Positions 52,010-62,129 of a DNA stretch of 64,000 nt are shown in pieces (positions within the stretch are counted from its first letter, which is position 1; every line of letters begins with the position of its first letter). The notes under the pieces were generated by a model that had not been told where the DNA came from, searched no databases, and saw only the letters and a list, made by a program, of their open reading frames with translations. A program made the translations under genes and the position numbers. The DNA comes from Emiliania huxleyi CCMP1516 (Eukaryota > Haptophyta > Isochrysidales > Noelaerhabdaceae), in contig NW_005200333.1 in assembly GCF_000372725.1 (NCBI RefSeq), forward strand, positions 819,160 to 883,159, read 5' to 3'.

Positions 52010-53262
52010 TCAGCAGATCTTGCAGTGGCAAGTGTCGTGCATCTTGTTGGTGCCGTTAAAGTGCATCTCGCCGAGGTGCGGGTGGCGAAAGATGCGGGGT
52101 CCGACGCGGCCCCAGATCGGGTAGACGTCGTTGCACGCGGGGAGCACGCCGAGGCAGCACATGCACTCGCCCGTCTTGATCTGTCGCCCGGGAAGCGCGG
52201 TGGGGGTGAGGGCGGGAGGGGCGCGGGAGGGGGCGGGGGAGGCGGGCGGAGATGGCGGCGGCGGGGGCGGGGGCGGGGGCGGACCTCGTCCGGCGAGAGG
52301 GCCTCGAACTGCTCACAGCCCGGGAAGCAGCCGCACACATCGGTGACGAACCTGCGGCAAGAGGTCGTCTGGTGAAGAGGGTCGGTCGGCTCCTCTTTCT
52401 TTGTTGGGGGCCCTGTGGGCATCATACTGTAGTCGCGATCTGCCTGCGTGCGTGTATGAACTCACTAACTAGAGCTCGCACTAGAGGCTGTCCTCGCATT
52501 CGCCTTCCTGGGGCCCAGTGCTGCCTGCTGACTGTCGTCGCTGTCTCTCCCTTCTCGACGGTCTGTGTATTGTGTGCGTCTTGGGATCGGGGGTGTCCTT
52601 TTGCGTGAAGCGGGGGGAGAGAGCGGGCCCGAGAGGCGCGCGAGGGCGTCGCACCAGCATCCGGCGACTTGGAAGGCGTCGATGTACTCAGGGTCGCTGC
52701 GGTCGATGCACATCTCCGGCGGGCCATCGTGGTACACGTGGTGCACCTCGGTCTGCGGCGCCGGCGGGTACTGCGGCTGCGGCGGGTACTGCATCTGCGC
52801 CGGCGCGTACTGCTGCGCTGGCGCGTACTGCTGCGCGGGCGCGTACTGCTGGGGCGCGCCCGCAAAGCCCTGCGCCACCGCGGGCTGCGCGACGACCGGC
52901 TGCGCCACCGCGGGCGGAGGCGCGGCCGGCACCTCAAAGGTGAACGACTGGCCCTCCACCAGGCCTGACGGAACCATCACATTCATGAGACCGCCCGGCG
53001 TCGCGACCTGCATCATTTGCCCGCCGGCGACACCGGACGGCACCGCCACAGTCAACAGCTGAGGTGCAGGCGCCGCCATCGCCACCGGCGGCGAGCTGCT
53101 CGAGCCGCCGCCGCCGCCGCCTCCGCCCGGCGGTGAGACATTAAACGTGTCGCCCGGCCCGAGTCCTTTCGGCACGACCGCATCAAACTGCACCTGAGTT
53201 GCCGGATCTATTACCGGGAAGCTGTCCCCGGCAGATGCGCCGGCGGGCACGGAGACTTGCAG
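52010..53262 (-). CDS. V-P-x-G repeat protein with Cys-rich C-terminus
   Basis: Exons 53262-52688, 52351-52285 and 52180-52010 give 270 aa. The N-terminus has tandem beta-type repeats MLQVSVPAGASAGDSFPV..PATQVQFDAVVPKGLGPGDTFNV and LLTVAVPSGVAGGQMMQVATPGGLMNVMVPSGLVEGQSFTFEVP, a V.VP.G...G..f.V..P pattern common in algal and oomycete proteins. A low-complexity AQQYAPAQQYAPAQ stretch follows. The last exons are Cys-rich: FVTDVCGCFPGCEQF, IKTGECMCCLGVLPACNDVYP, ending HFNGTNKMHDTCHCKIC. The Cys spacing suggests metal binding or disulfides. The function is unknown. The start at 53262 is chosen because the repeat begins there; an upstream Met at 53463 is possible. The first junction is the least certain. 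Confidence 0.6.
52352..52687 (-). mobile_element. Intron 1 of the V-P-x-G gene with dispersed family C
   Basis: On the minus strand at about 52615-52520: TTCACGCAAAAGGACACCCC, then GACCGTCGAGAAGGGAGAGA and CAGCGACGACAGTCAG, matching PEX3 intron 3 at about 38305-38400. Same orientation relative to the host gene. Confidence 0.6.
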
Positions 53263-55558
53263 CATGTACACACCCCGGACGAAGAGCGACGGCAGGACAC
53301 AGCAGCTGCTGGCGCCGTTCCCCACTACCGGGTACCCGGCGTATGGTCCGACACATCTAAAGTGGAAGGGTGGGGTAGGGGAGAAGTACTCTTGAGGGAA
53401 ACATTGGACCGTCAGGCCCCGGGGACTGGCCAGCCCGACTGACACAACCTTCAGGAACACCATTTTGCGGTCCTGAGCGGCCGTCTCGGAGCAGAAGCTT
53501 CCCTGCCTCCTTAGCCATGTTGCGGTGCCCTCGTGCCATCTGGTCCACGCACTGCTCGCAAGTAAAGCGTCTTCACAGGTCGGCAGATACGCCTCACCTT
53601 CGAAAGGGTGGCTGCCTACCCCAAAGCCCAGCCCGGGGCATCGATTTCTCTTGACGATTTCACTTTAAAACGCTGGTGTGTGCAGGATATGGGTGTTGTA
53701 GCAAACAACCGTCTGGCTGTGAGGCGTCGATAGACCGCGTCCCATTTCGCGTGTCTTCCACAGTGCGAAATGGGACGGCTGCCGCCGCGCCCCACCCCGG
53801 CTGCGTGCGGCTCCCTCCGGCGGCCAGCTCCCGGCCCAGGTGCACCCGCGGCTGCGTGCTCCTCGGCAGCCCCTCTGCCGACGGCCGAAGCGAGCCGGAA
53901 GCCTGCCGAGCGGCTGCCTTCGGCGAGACGGCCTCGGCGGAGGGACCTCCACTCAAGGCGGCCGTCGCGACGCCTCGCGCCGGCGGGGTCGGCTGCGCCC
54001 ACGCCGCCCCCCGCTCCTTCGACGCGGCGCCCGACCGACCTCCTCGTCTTCCGTCTCTGCTAGCCGGCAACGGCGCTCGCGAGAGGCGTCGAGCGGCGTC
54101 TTGACTCTCCTCCTCGGCCGGCGCGTGCCGTGTCAGCCGCGGGCTGGTGTGGCGCGTGGAGTAACGGTCGGCCTGGCCTCACGTAGGCCAAAGAGCGCGC
54201 CGCGTGCGCCTTCCTCTCGCATCCATCTCGCCGCCTGCGGTGCTCTCGTGCGCAGCCTCAGCCGGCGCGCGCTCTCTCTGAGTCAGCACTCAAGCGACAG
54301 CACCTGTCGCGCACGCCAGGCGGATACACCGCGTGGCCGCGAGGACGGCGGCGAGCGGCTGACCGACCCAGCTCTCCCGCCTGCGATAGGGGACGAGGTC
54401 GGTTGTGCAGGAGTGCGGCGTAGGCAGAGTTCAGGAGAGCAGCCCGAGGCGGGCCTCACAGTTCTGCCCGCGTCACCCCACTTCCGACGCAGCGCACACC
54501 GCGCGTGTGGGTAGACGAGTGCGGCGCGTGCAGGTAGGGAGGCGCGCCGAGCCTCCTGCATCTCTGTGACAGCTGTGACCGTGCGCCCACCTTGATGTGG
54601 TGGTGAGCCTGGGGTATGAAACGTGTGGAGCGAGTTTTGTGCGCCGGCGCCGGCACCGAGTGGAGTACTAGCCTTACACATTCCCAGAAGTACCCTTCAT
54701 ATGCCGCGCGGTACGCTTGGAGACCCACGACGGTGCCCCTCGCCACAGGCACAGAGTCTCAGCGCGCCGTCTGAGCGTGAGGACTCCCTGGCACACGAGT
54801 AGGGGTGCCGGTGTCGGCCACCCTCGCGCGCGCGCTCCAAGGGCGCGGGCCGCACCGCGCTACGGCGTGGAACGAGAGGGCGCAGGCCGATAATCGCGCG
54901 CCGCTCAAGCGGGCGTCACGCCGAGCAACGGAGAGGCGCGCGCGGGATGATGCCACCGGCGAGGGCCAGTCGACAGCACAGCGAAGCGCGTCGCTTTGGC
55001 GAGGGCATGCGAACGGACTCGTCCGTGCTGGTCGGCTCCGCGAGTCCGGCCCGGGCGGCGAGTCAGCCACCTAGAGGCGGCGGTGCCGCGTCGGGAGGCG
55101 GGAGGCGCGAGAGAAGCGGTAGGCGGCAGCGGAGCGCGCGCGTCGGGCCGCCGAGGCGGCAGCGAGTCAGGCCGCTCTCGCGGCACGCGCGGTGAGCTCG
55201 GCGGCGACTCGAGAAGGCCCGAAGGGGGCCGTCTCACATCGGCGCCGCTCGCGCTGTCGGCAGCCGACCGAGGGAGGGCTCTGCCCTCGCCGCGCGTCGC
55301 GCGAGCCGCCTCCGGCTGCCGCAGCCGACCCGGGTGGCTCGGAGGCACGCCTGGGGCAGCTCTGGACGGCAGCGGAGGCGTAGGGAGGCGTGCAGCCGTC
55401 TATCGCCGCCTGCCCCACGGCGCCGCGCCAGGCGGTCTCTCCCTTCCCGAGGTCTCTGGGGATCCCTACCTACAAATCCCGAGGTCTCTTGCCTACTGGG
55501 GCACATATACATCGCGCGCCATCGCGACAACAGAGCGGCCTCCTCTACAGAAAAAAGA
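53263..55558. other. Gene-free GC-rich region
   Basis: Numerous overlapping Arg/Pro/Ala frames on both strands cancel out; none shows a family motif. No long repeat found. I see nothing I can support. Confidence 0.45.
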
Positions 55559-56344
55559 ATGTCACGGCGATCGAGGTTCATAATCTATCTCCGTGCCGTC
55601 GACGCTTTCCTCTTCAAGAACAAGGCGACATTCGACGCGGACCTGCACGGCTGGGACGTCTCCAAGGCGACCACGATGGAGCACATGTTCTCAGGGGCGA
55701 CTCAGTTCTCCGGAGACATCAGCACGTGGGATACGTCCTCGGTCACGAGCATGAGGGAGATGTTTGCCGCGTGGCCGCAAGACTGCACGTTCAATGGGGA
55801 CATTACACGCTGGAACACGTCGCGTGTGACGACGTTCCGACAGATGTTCCGCCACAACGACCACTTCAACCAAGATGTCAGCGTGTGGGACATTCGCAGC
55901 ATCCAGGGGCCCATGGGACTGTATGAGATGTTCCGCGACGCGAATGGCATCAGTGCCCTCTCCGACTGCTACAAGCGGCGCGTGTATGACTCATACACGG
56001 CGCAATATGCCACTGTCAGCTCTGAGGCGCTCTGGACGGTCGACTATCAAGGCACTCGCCCCGGGCAGACGGCCAGGTGGGCTGACCTTCCGCCATGTAC
56101 ATATATGCCCATACCCGCCGCCCTCGCCGCCGCCGCCGCCGCTGCCGCCCATGCCCCCACCGCCACCACCGCCAAACGCCACCACCACCGCCGCCGCCGT
56201 CGCGGAAAAAGATTTGTATCCACTGCTCGAGACAGTGTTTTCGGTTATTTTTATTCCTCCAACGGCGTGCCATGTTCGCATTCTGGCTGCAAAGAGCAGT
56301 GCTCGGCGCACCACATCGGCGAAGTCCGACGAAGCACACCCTAG
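55559..56344 (+). CDS. BspA-like DUF285 surface protein
   Basis: 261 aa as read. It has three to four DUF285 units: FDADLHGWDVSKATTMEHMFSGA, FSGDISTWDTSSVTSMREMF, FNGDITRWNTSRVTTFRQMF, FNQDVSVWDIRSI. This is the F-N-x-D-(I/V)-x-x-W-(D/N)-(V/T)-S-x-V-T-x-M-x-x-M-F pattern of bacterial-type lectin-like lipoproteins, also frequent in marine protists. After the repeats the called frame gives a poly-Ala run. A different frame gives PYPPPSPPPPPLPPMPPPPPPPNATTT and a possible membrane helix, which is the usual tail of such proteins, so a splice or frameshift near 56105 is likely. Surface adhesion is a guess. Confidence 0.65.
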   Translation: MSRRSRFIIYLRAVDAFLFKNKATFDADLHGWDVSKATTMEHMFSGATQFSGDISTWDTSSVTSMREMFAAWPQDCTFNGDITRWNTSRVTTFRQMFRHNDHFNQDVSVWDIRSIQGPMGLYEMFRDANGISALSDCYKRRVYDSYTAQYATVSSEALWTVDYQGTRPGQTARWADLPPCTYMPIPAALAAAAAAAAHAPTATTAKRHHHRRRRRGKRFVSTARDSVFGYFYSSNGVPCSHSGCKEQCSAHHIGEVRRSTP

Positions 56345-58252
56345 TTCCTCCCTGGCTGGTTGACTCCCGTGCCACCGCCAGCGTGGCAAGCTGTGGGGCT
56401 GGCATCGGCGACGACGACGTTGCGTCTCTCCTGCGCCCGATTTCGCTCCACGCCCATCGCTACAACAGCTCACGCTGCCTCAGCGACCCGCGCGGTACGG
56501 TCGTGCCTCCGCGATCGTGCGCGTGCGGGCTTAAAGGCACGGTGCTGCTGCGGGGCATGGCGCCCGTAGAGTGCTCGCCGCCGTCCGAGTGCCCGTCGCA
56601 GCTGCCTCTGCCCTACTTCTCGGTGCTCCCCGACGGCAGCGGAGAGCTTATAACGATCGGCACGCCTTCGCGGCTACCACTTGCCCACATGGCATTTGAG
56701 CTGCTTCCCGCCTCGCACGACTCGCACTGGGTGCGGCTGCGGCACGTAGCGAGCGGCTCGCTTGTGATGATGCAGCCGCCGGCTGCGGAGGGCGCTTGGA
56801 CCCTACAGCTACACAATGCGTCAACGCGCTCCGACCCCTGGAGCTCGCAATTATTCTGCTTCACCCGCGTGCAGAGGGGGGGCGGCACGCATCTGTACTC
56901 GGCGGCGGCAGGAGGCTACGTCACGCGCCACGGCCGTGTCCTTCTGCGAGGGCACGGCCGCGTTTGCCCCCGGCATGCAACCAGACGGCGCGGAGGAAGA
57001 ACGCGCGGCCGTGCCCTCGATGAAGGATACAACCAGCCCACCAACGCGATGCGAACGTGCCAGCAGCGACAGGGCCCTGGAGAGCGCACTGCGCTCAGTC
57101 GCCTCGCGCTGCTGCGTGCGCCCCCCGCGGCGTGGAGGATGAACGCGCGGCTCTGCAACTGCCGGCGGCTTCTATCTGCCGCCGCGCGGCACACCGCCAC
57201 CACCTCGAATAATGAGGGCGGCGGCGGCGAGGGCGGTGGCGACGGTGGCGGTGACGAGGGCGGCGACGTTGGCGGCGGCGACGTGAGCGGAACACATGCA
57301 CATGCGGTGCCTGCACGTCCGGCGCCGACCAAGCCTGCAACGGCGCGGCGGATATCGGTGGTCACATTCGCCTCGGACGCCAACAGCGTCTTCTGTGACA
57401 CGGTGTTCACGGCGGCGTTGCAAGGGCTCGACGTAACCGTCCTCGGCATCGGCAAACCGTACCAGGGCAACTACCAAAAGCTCACTGCCGCACGCGCCCA
57501 CCTCACCACGCTCGATCCCGACCGCCTTGTTCTTTTCGTCGACGCCTACGACGTGCTGTTCGCCGCAAACGAAGTGGACATCCTCGAGCGCTACGCCTCG
57601 CTGCACGTGCCGCCCGGTCGCGTCGTCTTTGGAGCAGAGTCAGGCTGCTTCCCCGACTGGATGGCGCCGTTTGGCCGCTCCTTCTGCGAGGGTCGTTTTC
57701 CCAAGGAAGGTGGCGAGTACCGGTCGCTCCTACTCTGCGAGGCCAAAAGTCAGCACTGCTGGTGACTTTGTGTAACTCATCGTTATTATTCGTAGGTACA
57801 TCAACTCGGGCTGCTGGATGGGGAGCGCGGCCGCTGCCTTTGCTCTGCTGACCGACCTTGCCGCCTACACTCCCGGGCGTGGCGTCGATGACCAGCAGGT
57901 GGTGTCGCACTACTATGTCCGCGCCGCCAGCAGTCAATTTGTGCTCGACCGCAACGCCACTCTCATCCAGTCCATGCATTTGGTCAGTGAAAAGGATGTC
58001 ACTGTCGACGCGCAGGCCCCGCGCAATGGGAGTTCGTCCGTCACCAACAAACGCACTCGCTCCCACCCTGTTTTACTCCACTTCAACGGAGGGTCCAAGC
58101 CTCTCCATGTGAGATACCGACAGAGCATCCTCCAGGCAGCTGGAAGTGGTTGCTCGAACATTGCCGCACAGGCGTGGGTGACGAGCGGTGACGGCCGCCG
58201 GCTCGCACTGAAAGATCTGTGCCCGGCATTCGTCTGCCCAGCCAAAGGCTAG
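56272..58252 (+). CDS. PLOD/collagen-galactosyltransferase-like glycosyltransferase
   Basis: Exons 56272-57722 and 57796-58252 (GT-AG). The C-terminal half carries the glycosyltransferase domain: ISVVTFASDANSVFCDTVFTAALQG, GIGKPYQGNYQKL, DRLVLFVDAYDVLFAANEVDILERY (D-x-D-like DAYDV), VVFGAESGCFPDW and, across the splice, EYRYINSGCWMGSAAAAFALL, then DDQQVVSHYYV. This is the arrangement of the GT domain of lysyl hydroxylases/procollagen glucosyltransferases. The N-terminal half has Cys-rich and beta-rich segments (FSVLPDGSGELITIG, SHWVRLRHVASGSLVMM) and a frame change may exist near 56930-57120. A Gly/Asp spacer precedes the GT domain. The start is uncertain because the upstream gene overlaps. 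It is likely a secretory-pathway enzyme. Confidence 0.72.
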
Positions 58253-58765
58253 CGCCTCCTCCGCTCGGCGTCGACGGCTGCGGCATGCACCGTACTCCGT
58301 AGGCTAGCGGTCAGCTGAGGACTGCCAGAGGACTGTGATCTGTGTACGGTACGATCGTCTGTGTATCATTAATACCATGCATGGGGGACTGGCCACACCG
58401 TGGGTGCTGTCCGGATGGCGCCCCCCGGATGCCAATGACTTGTTTCTCGGGTCCGTTGGCCTCTTTTGTAGGGAAGAATTTTGATACCCGTCAAGACGCC
58501 TGCTGGGGGCAGCTTCGCGATGAAGCCGTCTGCTCCCCACTTGTCAACACAGGTCCCCCACCTGCAGCAATCTACAGCAGGCGAGCGCTGGCGCGCGCCA
58601 TCAACGTATCAGCGTTGACTTGTTTTTTCATTTCAAACTAGAGGAACCACCCAGAGGGCGTAGAGGAGATTTGAGCTGTGTAAAAGCAAATCGCGCTCTA
58701 CAAGCGGATATCGCCGGTCCACCTCCCACACACCAAGTCTAGAGCCGTACATGGCAGACAGCACA
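58253..58765. other. Intergenic region between convergent genes
   Basis: No gene recognised. It is the 3' flank of both the glycosyltransferase (+) and the methyltransferase (-). Confidence 0.5.
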
Positions 58766-59549
58766 TCAGCCCCCCCTCTGGCTGCGCACCACCTCGTAGA
58801 TGTAGCCGACGCTGCCGCCCGTCTCGCGGTTCGGGCCCTCCATCTCGTCGATCAGCGCAAACTCCCCGCAACTGCCATCGCACTCGAGCCACTTGTCCGT
58901 CACGACCACCCTGCAGCCGGGCAGGCAGCAGCAGCCGACCAGCTCGGAGAAGTCGGTCAAGGCCCCCCCCTCGCTCGCCCAAGCGGAGCTGTAGCAAAAC
59001 ACGACCGTCGCGTCGTCGAGCGGGCCGCCCTCCCTCATCGCCTGAAGCGCATCGCCGTGCACAAAGTCGCACCGCGGCAGGCTCGCCCGCGCCTGCGCGC
59101 GGACCGCCATCATGTGCAGATCGGCGCACGTCTCCACGCCCGCCGCCCGCGCAAGCTCTGGCCACACGCAGGACGCCGCGAGCACAAGGCGGCCGCACCC
59201 AGAGCCGACGTCAACGAAAGTCTCGGGCTCGCGGCGGCCGGCCGGTCGCGCGAGGGCGCGGTCGACGAGGGCGCCGAAAAAGGCGAGGTCGAACTGCGGG
59301 TGGTGGGGCGCATGGAATCAACCTCTCTGTGTGTATGTGTGGGTCTCGGTCCCACCTTTGCACGCGGCCGCTCACCTCGCCGTACGTCAAATGCCCGTTG
59401 TCCGGCTCAGCACTGAGCGTGGAGCGCCACACCATGCTCTCTCCCAGCTGTGCGCGCCGGCCTACCATCATCCGGTCCGAGTACGAGTCGACGTACGCGG
59501 ACGAGAGCAAATTGCTTGCGCTCTGGAGCCGCTGCGACAGCGTCAGCAT
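58766..59549 (-). CDS. SAM-dependent methyltransferase (class I)
   Basis: Exons 59549-59376 and 59293-58766 (GT-AG, 82-nt intron) give 233 aa. The splice yields LTYGEFDLAFFGALVDRAL followed by FVDVGSGCGRLVLAAS, a textbook motif I (D/E-x-G-x-G-x-G) of Rossmann methyltransferases. GVETCADLHMMA gives the acidic residue of motif II, CDFVHGDALQ motif III, and ATVVFCYSSAWA motif IV. The preceding conserved LTYGE resembles the lead of DOT1-like and related algal methyltransferases. The substrate is unknown. The first exon and promoter are duplicated at 63447-64000. Confidence 0.78.
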
Positions 59550-59875
59550 GCTTTGTCGGCGAATCGGCGGGTGGACGTGGTTCCGACGTGGTTCCGGCTC
59601 CGTTGACTCGCGCCAAGCCCTCTGGGTTCCGGCTCCTAGCCAGATAGGGGTCTGTCGCTCATAACTAACTAACACCCTATGCAATAGTGTGTGTGTGTGT
59701 GTGTGTGTCACCTATGCAATAGGTAGGTAGGTCCGGTTTTGACCGCCCCAGAGGGCCCCGCAATAGGTAGGTAGCCGCTCTTTCCTCTTTTTTCGCGTCG
59801 CTGCGCGGCCTGGGGGTAGGTAGGTAGGTAAGGCGTTTTGGCGCGACTCAGTGGTGACAGACCCCCTATCTGGCT
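59402..59875 (-). repeat. Segmental duplication, copy 1 (complete gene copy)
   Basis: This stretch, covering exon 1 and the upstream region of the methyltransferase, matches 63447-64000 in the same orientation. Copy 1 lacks the 95-bp insertion found in copy 2. Confidence 0.9.
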
Positions 59876-60065
59876 ACGCAACTTGTTGATGTTCGGTACT
59901 CGAGGTTGATCGTGCTTTTCAGAGAGCACCCTGGTCCCTGCTGAAAAACGCAAAAAGAATTTTACCACGCAAAAAGAAATCAATCTCCCCGACGCCGAAG
60001 CGCTCCTCAAGACTCTAATCCCATGCACGTACGCCCCCCTGGCCGACTCCGCTCTCAGAGCCCAC
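59550..60065. other. Promoter side of the methyltransferase gene with GTAGGTAG runs
   Basis: It contains a (GT)n run (59688-59708), repeated ATAGGTAGGTAGG blocks around 59720, 59765 and 59815, and then the 3' flank of the LRR gene. The whole stretch to about 59875 is repeated at 63770-64000. Confidence 0.55.
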
Positions 60066-61487
60066 TCACATCTTGAGCCTGAACCCTTCCCGCCCGCTCA
60101 CCGCATCTCGAATCACTCCCTTCCCCTCGTCACCCAAATCGTTGTAGCGGAGGTCGATGTTGTTCAGCACCCTGTTGATGCGAAGAGCGGATGCTAGCGC
60201 CTTGGCACCCTCCTCGCGGATGTCGTTGTCGGAGAGGTTGAGGGTGGTCAGCACCTCGTTGACGCGAAGAGCGGAGGCCAGTGCCTTGGCGCCCTCGTCG
60301 CCAATGCGGGTGTCGGAGAGCACGAGGGTGGTCAGCACCGCGTTGACCGCGAGTGCCTTGCCGATCGCCTTGGCGCCCTCGGCACCGATGATGTTCTCGC
60401 TGATGTTGAGGTCGGTCAGCACCTCACTGCCCGACGCGTACTCGGCGATCTCTGCGGCGCCAGTCGGGCCAATGTTGCAGCGAGCCAAGCCCAGCGAGGT
60501 CAGCTTGTTGCGCTGCCGCTCGGCACGCACGATGCCGAGGGCCGCCTCCTCGGTGAGGCTGTTGAAGCCCACGTTCAAGGAGGTCAGCACCCCGTTGCCG
60601 CGCAGCGCCTCGGCGATTGCGGCGGCGCCCTTGGCGCGGATTTTGTTTCCAGTGAGATTGAGGGAGGTCAGGACCCCGTTGACCTTAAGGGCCTCTGCGA
60701 TCGCGCTGGCACCCTCGGGGCCGATGCCGCCGCTGCTGTATGGGTCGCCCGACAAGTCAAGAGTGGTCAGCACCTCGTTGACGCGAAGAGCAGAGGCCAG
60801 CGCAGCGGCACCCTCGTCCCCGATGTTGTTGTCCCGGAGCACGAGGTTGCTCAGCACCCCGTTGACGCGAAGGGCGTCGGCGATCGCGGTGGCACCCGTG
60901 GGGCCGATCTGGTTCCAGGAGATGTCTAGCTCAGTCACCACCCCGTTGCCGCGCAGCGCTTCCGCGATCGCAGCGGCGCCCTGGTCGCGGATCTGGTTGT
61001 TGGCGAGGTTGAGGGTGGTCAGCACCCCGTTGACCTTGAGGGCGTCCGCGAGCGCAACGATGCCGGACGCATCGTACGCACCATCACCGTCCTCGTCAAT
61101 GCCGCATATCTCGTTGCCGCTCAGGTCGAGGGTGGTCAGCACCGTGTTGCCGCGTAGCGCCTCCGCGATCGCGGCTGCGCCCTCCGCGCCGATGTTGTTG
61201 TGCGGGAGCGCGAGGGTGGTCAGCACCTCGTTGCGCTCGAGTCCGCCTCTGATCCGAGCAGCGCCCTCGTCGCCGATTTTGTCTGCCGCATCCCGCCACT
61301 TCGTGTTTATCCTTGAAACGGCGTTTGCCACCAGCGGGGTGGCGAGGTCCTTGAAGCGGCTGCTGCATCGTTTGAGGGCGACGGCGGAAGCCAGGTCAGA
61401 CTCGGCAAGCCGACTGGCAATCTTCCGCAACAGGTCGTCATTGAGATCTGCAAGGCAAGGAGGCTCGGCATCTAGCTCGGCGTCCAT
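60066..61487 (-). CDS. Leucine-rich-repeat protein (RNI/NLRC3-like) with F-box-like N-terminus
   Basis: 473 aa from MDAELDAEP (an upstream Met at 61514 is possible). Residues about 12-60 (PCLADLNDDLLRKIASRLAESDLASAVALKRCSSRFKDLATP) have the hydrophobic spacing of an F-box. About twelve LRRs of the ribonuclease-inhibitor type follow: GDEGAAALASALRVNEVLTTLDLS, GAEGAAAIAEALRGNTVLTTLDLSGN and so on, each 28 residues with N-x-I-G-x-x-G. Small insertions occur (CGIDEDGDGAYDAS; GDPYSSGG). It is probably a protein-binding scaffold, perhaps an SCF adaptor; the ligand is unknown. It is divergent from the XPA-C-like ORF, with 225 bp between starts. Confidence 0.82.
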   Translation of the reverse strand: MDAELDAEPPCLADLNDDLLRKIASRLAESDLASAVALKRCSSRFKDLATPLVANAVSRINTKWRDAADKIGDEGAARIRGGLERNEVLTTLALPHNNIGAEGAAAIAEALRGNTVLTTLDLSGNEICGIDEDGDGAYDASGIVALADALKVNGVLTTLNLANNQIRDQGAAAIAEALRGNGVVTELDISWNQIGPTGATAIADALRVNGVLSNLVLRDNNIGDEGAAALASALRVNEVLTTLDLSGDPYSSGGIGPEGASAIAEALKVNGVLTSLNLTGNKIRAKGAAAIAEALRGNGVLTSLNVGFNSLTEEAALGIVRAERQRNKLTSLGLARCNIGPTGAAEIAEYASGSEVLTDLNISENIIGAEGAKAIGKALAVNAVLTTLVLSDTRIGDEGAKALASALRVNEVLTTLNLSDNDIREEGAKALASALRINRVLNNIDLRYNDLGDEGKGVIRDAVSGREGFRLKM

Positions 61488-61712
61488 GGATGCGCGTCGG
61501 CGGGCACATCTCAATCACACACCGCCACTCGGCCGCACGCGTGCACACTTGTGCCTGTGCGGTGTGGACGCGCTCTCGACGCGCTCCTCTGACACACAGG
61601 CGTCCCACTAGGTGTCCGCTGGTCCTCGACACGCTGACGTCGCCACTATCGCCATCTGCGAAGGCTAGCCCGCTTCGTCGCCACGCTGCCCAGCGACGAC
61701 GGCGCGGAGCTC

Positions 61713-62129
61713 ATGGCATCGTCCTCTGCGCCTCTCGGACTCGAGTTGCTCGTTCCCGCCGGCGTCGCACAGCTCGGCATCGTCCGCGCCCGCAGCGAGT
61801 ATTGCCTGACCGACGCCGACCTCCAAGGGCTGCCCCGCTCAGCGCATCCCGGCGCTGGCGTCATGTTCTCCGTCAAGGATCTCGCTAGCGTCGCCATCCT
61901 GAAGGGGTACCGCGAGCGCGGGCAGCGGGTCGTGCGTATCAGCAGGCCCGACGTCTCGCGGGCCGAGACGCTCTTCCTTCCCACGGTCGGCGAGGTAAAA
62001 GCCATGATGCCGGGACGCGCAGACCCCTCCTCGGGCGCCGGCCCGAGCTCTGGCTCCGGCCTGAGGAGCGGCGCGCTGGCTCCTTCTGACCAAGGAGCAG
62101 ACTTTTTATTTGACAGAATACGCCGTTAG
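61713..62129 (+). CDS. Small protein with XPA C-terminal-like segment
   Basis: 138 aa. EYCLTDADLQGLPRSAHPGAGVMFSVKDLASVAILKGYRERG resembles the pattern at the start of the XPA C-terminal domain (Y.LT..D...L, then a helix with K....A), a motif seen in expanded families in some algae. The N-terminus and the Ser/Gly-rich tail are not conserved. The zinc-finger part of XPA is absent, so a repair role should not be assumed. It may have an upstream exon. The assignment is weak. Confidence 0.45.
   Translation: MASSSAPLGLELLVPAGVAQLGIVRARSEYCLTDADLQGLPRSAHPGAGVMFSVKDLASVAILKGYRERGQRVVRISRPDVSRAETLFLPTVGEVKAMMPGRADPSSGAGPSSGSGLRSGALAPSDQGADFLFDRIRR

Noticed and set aside
53616-54514. Overlapping ORFs of 95-224 codons on both strands
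   Set aside because: Arg/Pro/Ala composition typical of random GC-rich DNA, no conserved motif, mutual overlap.
60157-61611. 484-codon plus-strand ORF opposite the LRR gene
   Set aside because: It is an antisense shadow of the repeats, with no recognisable domain.
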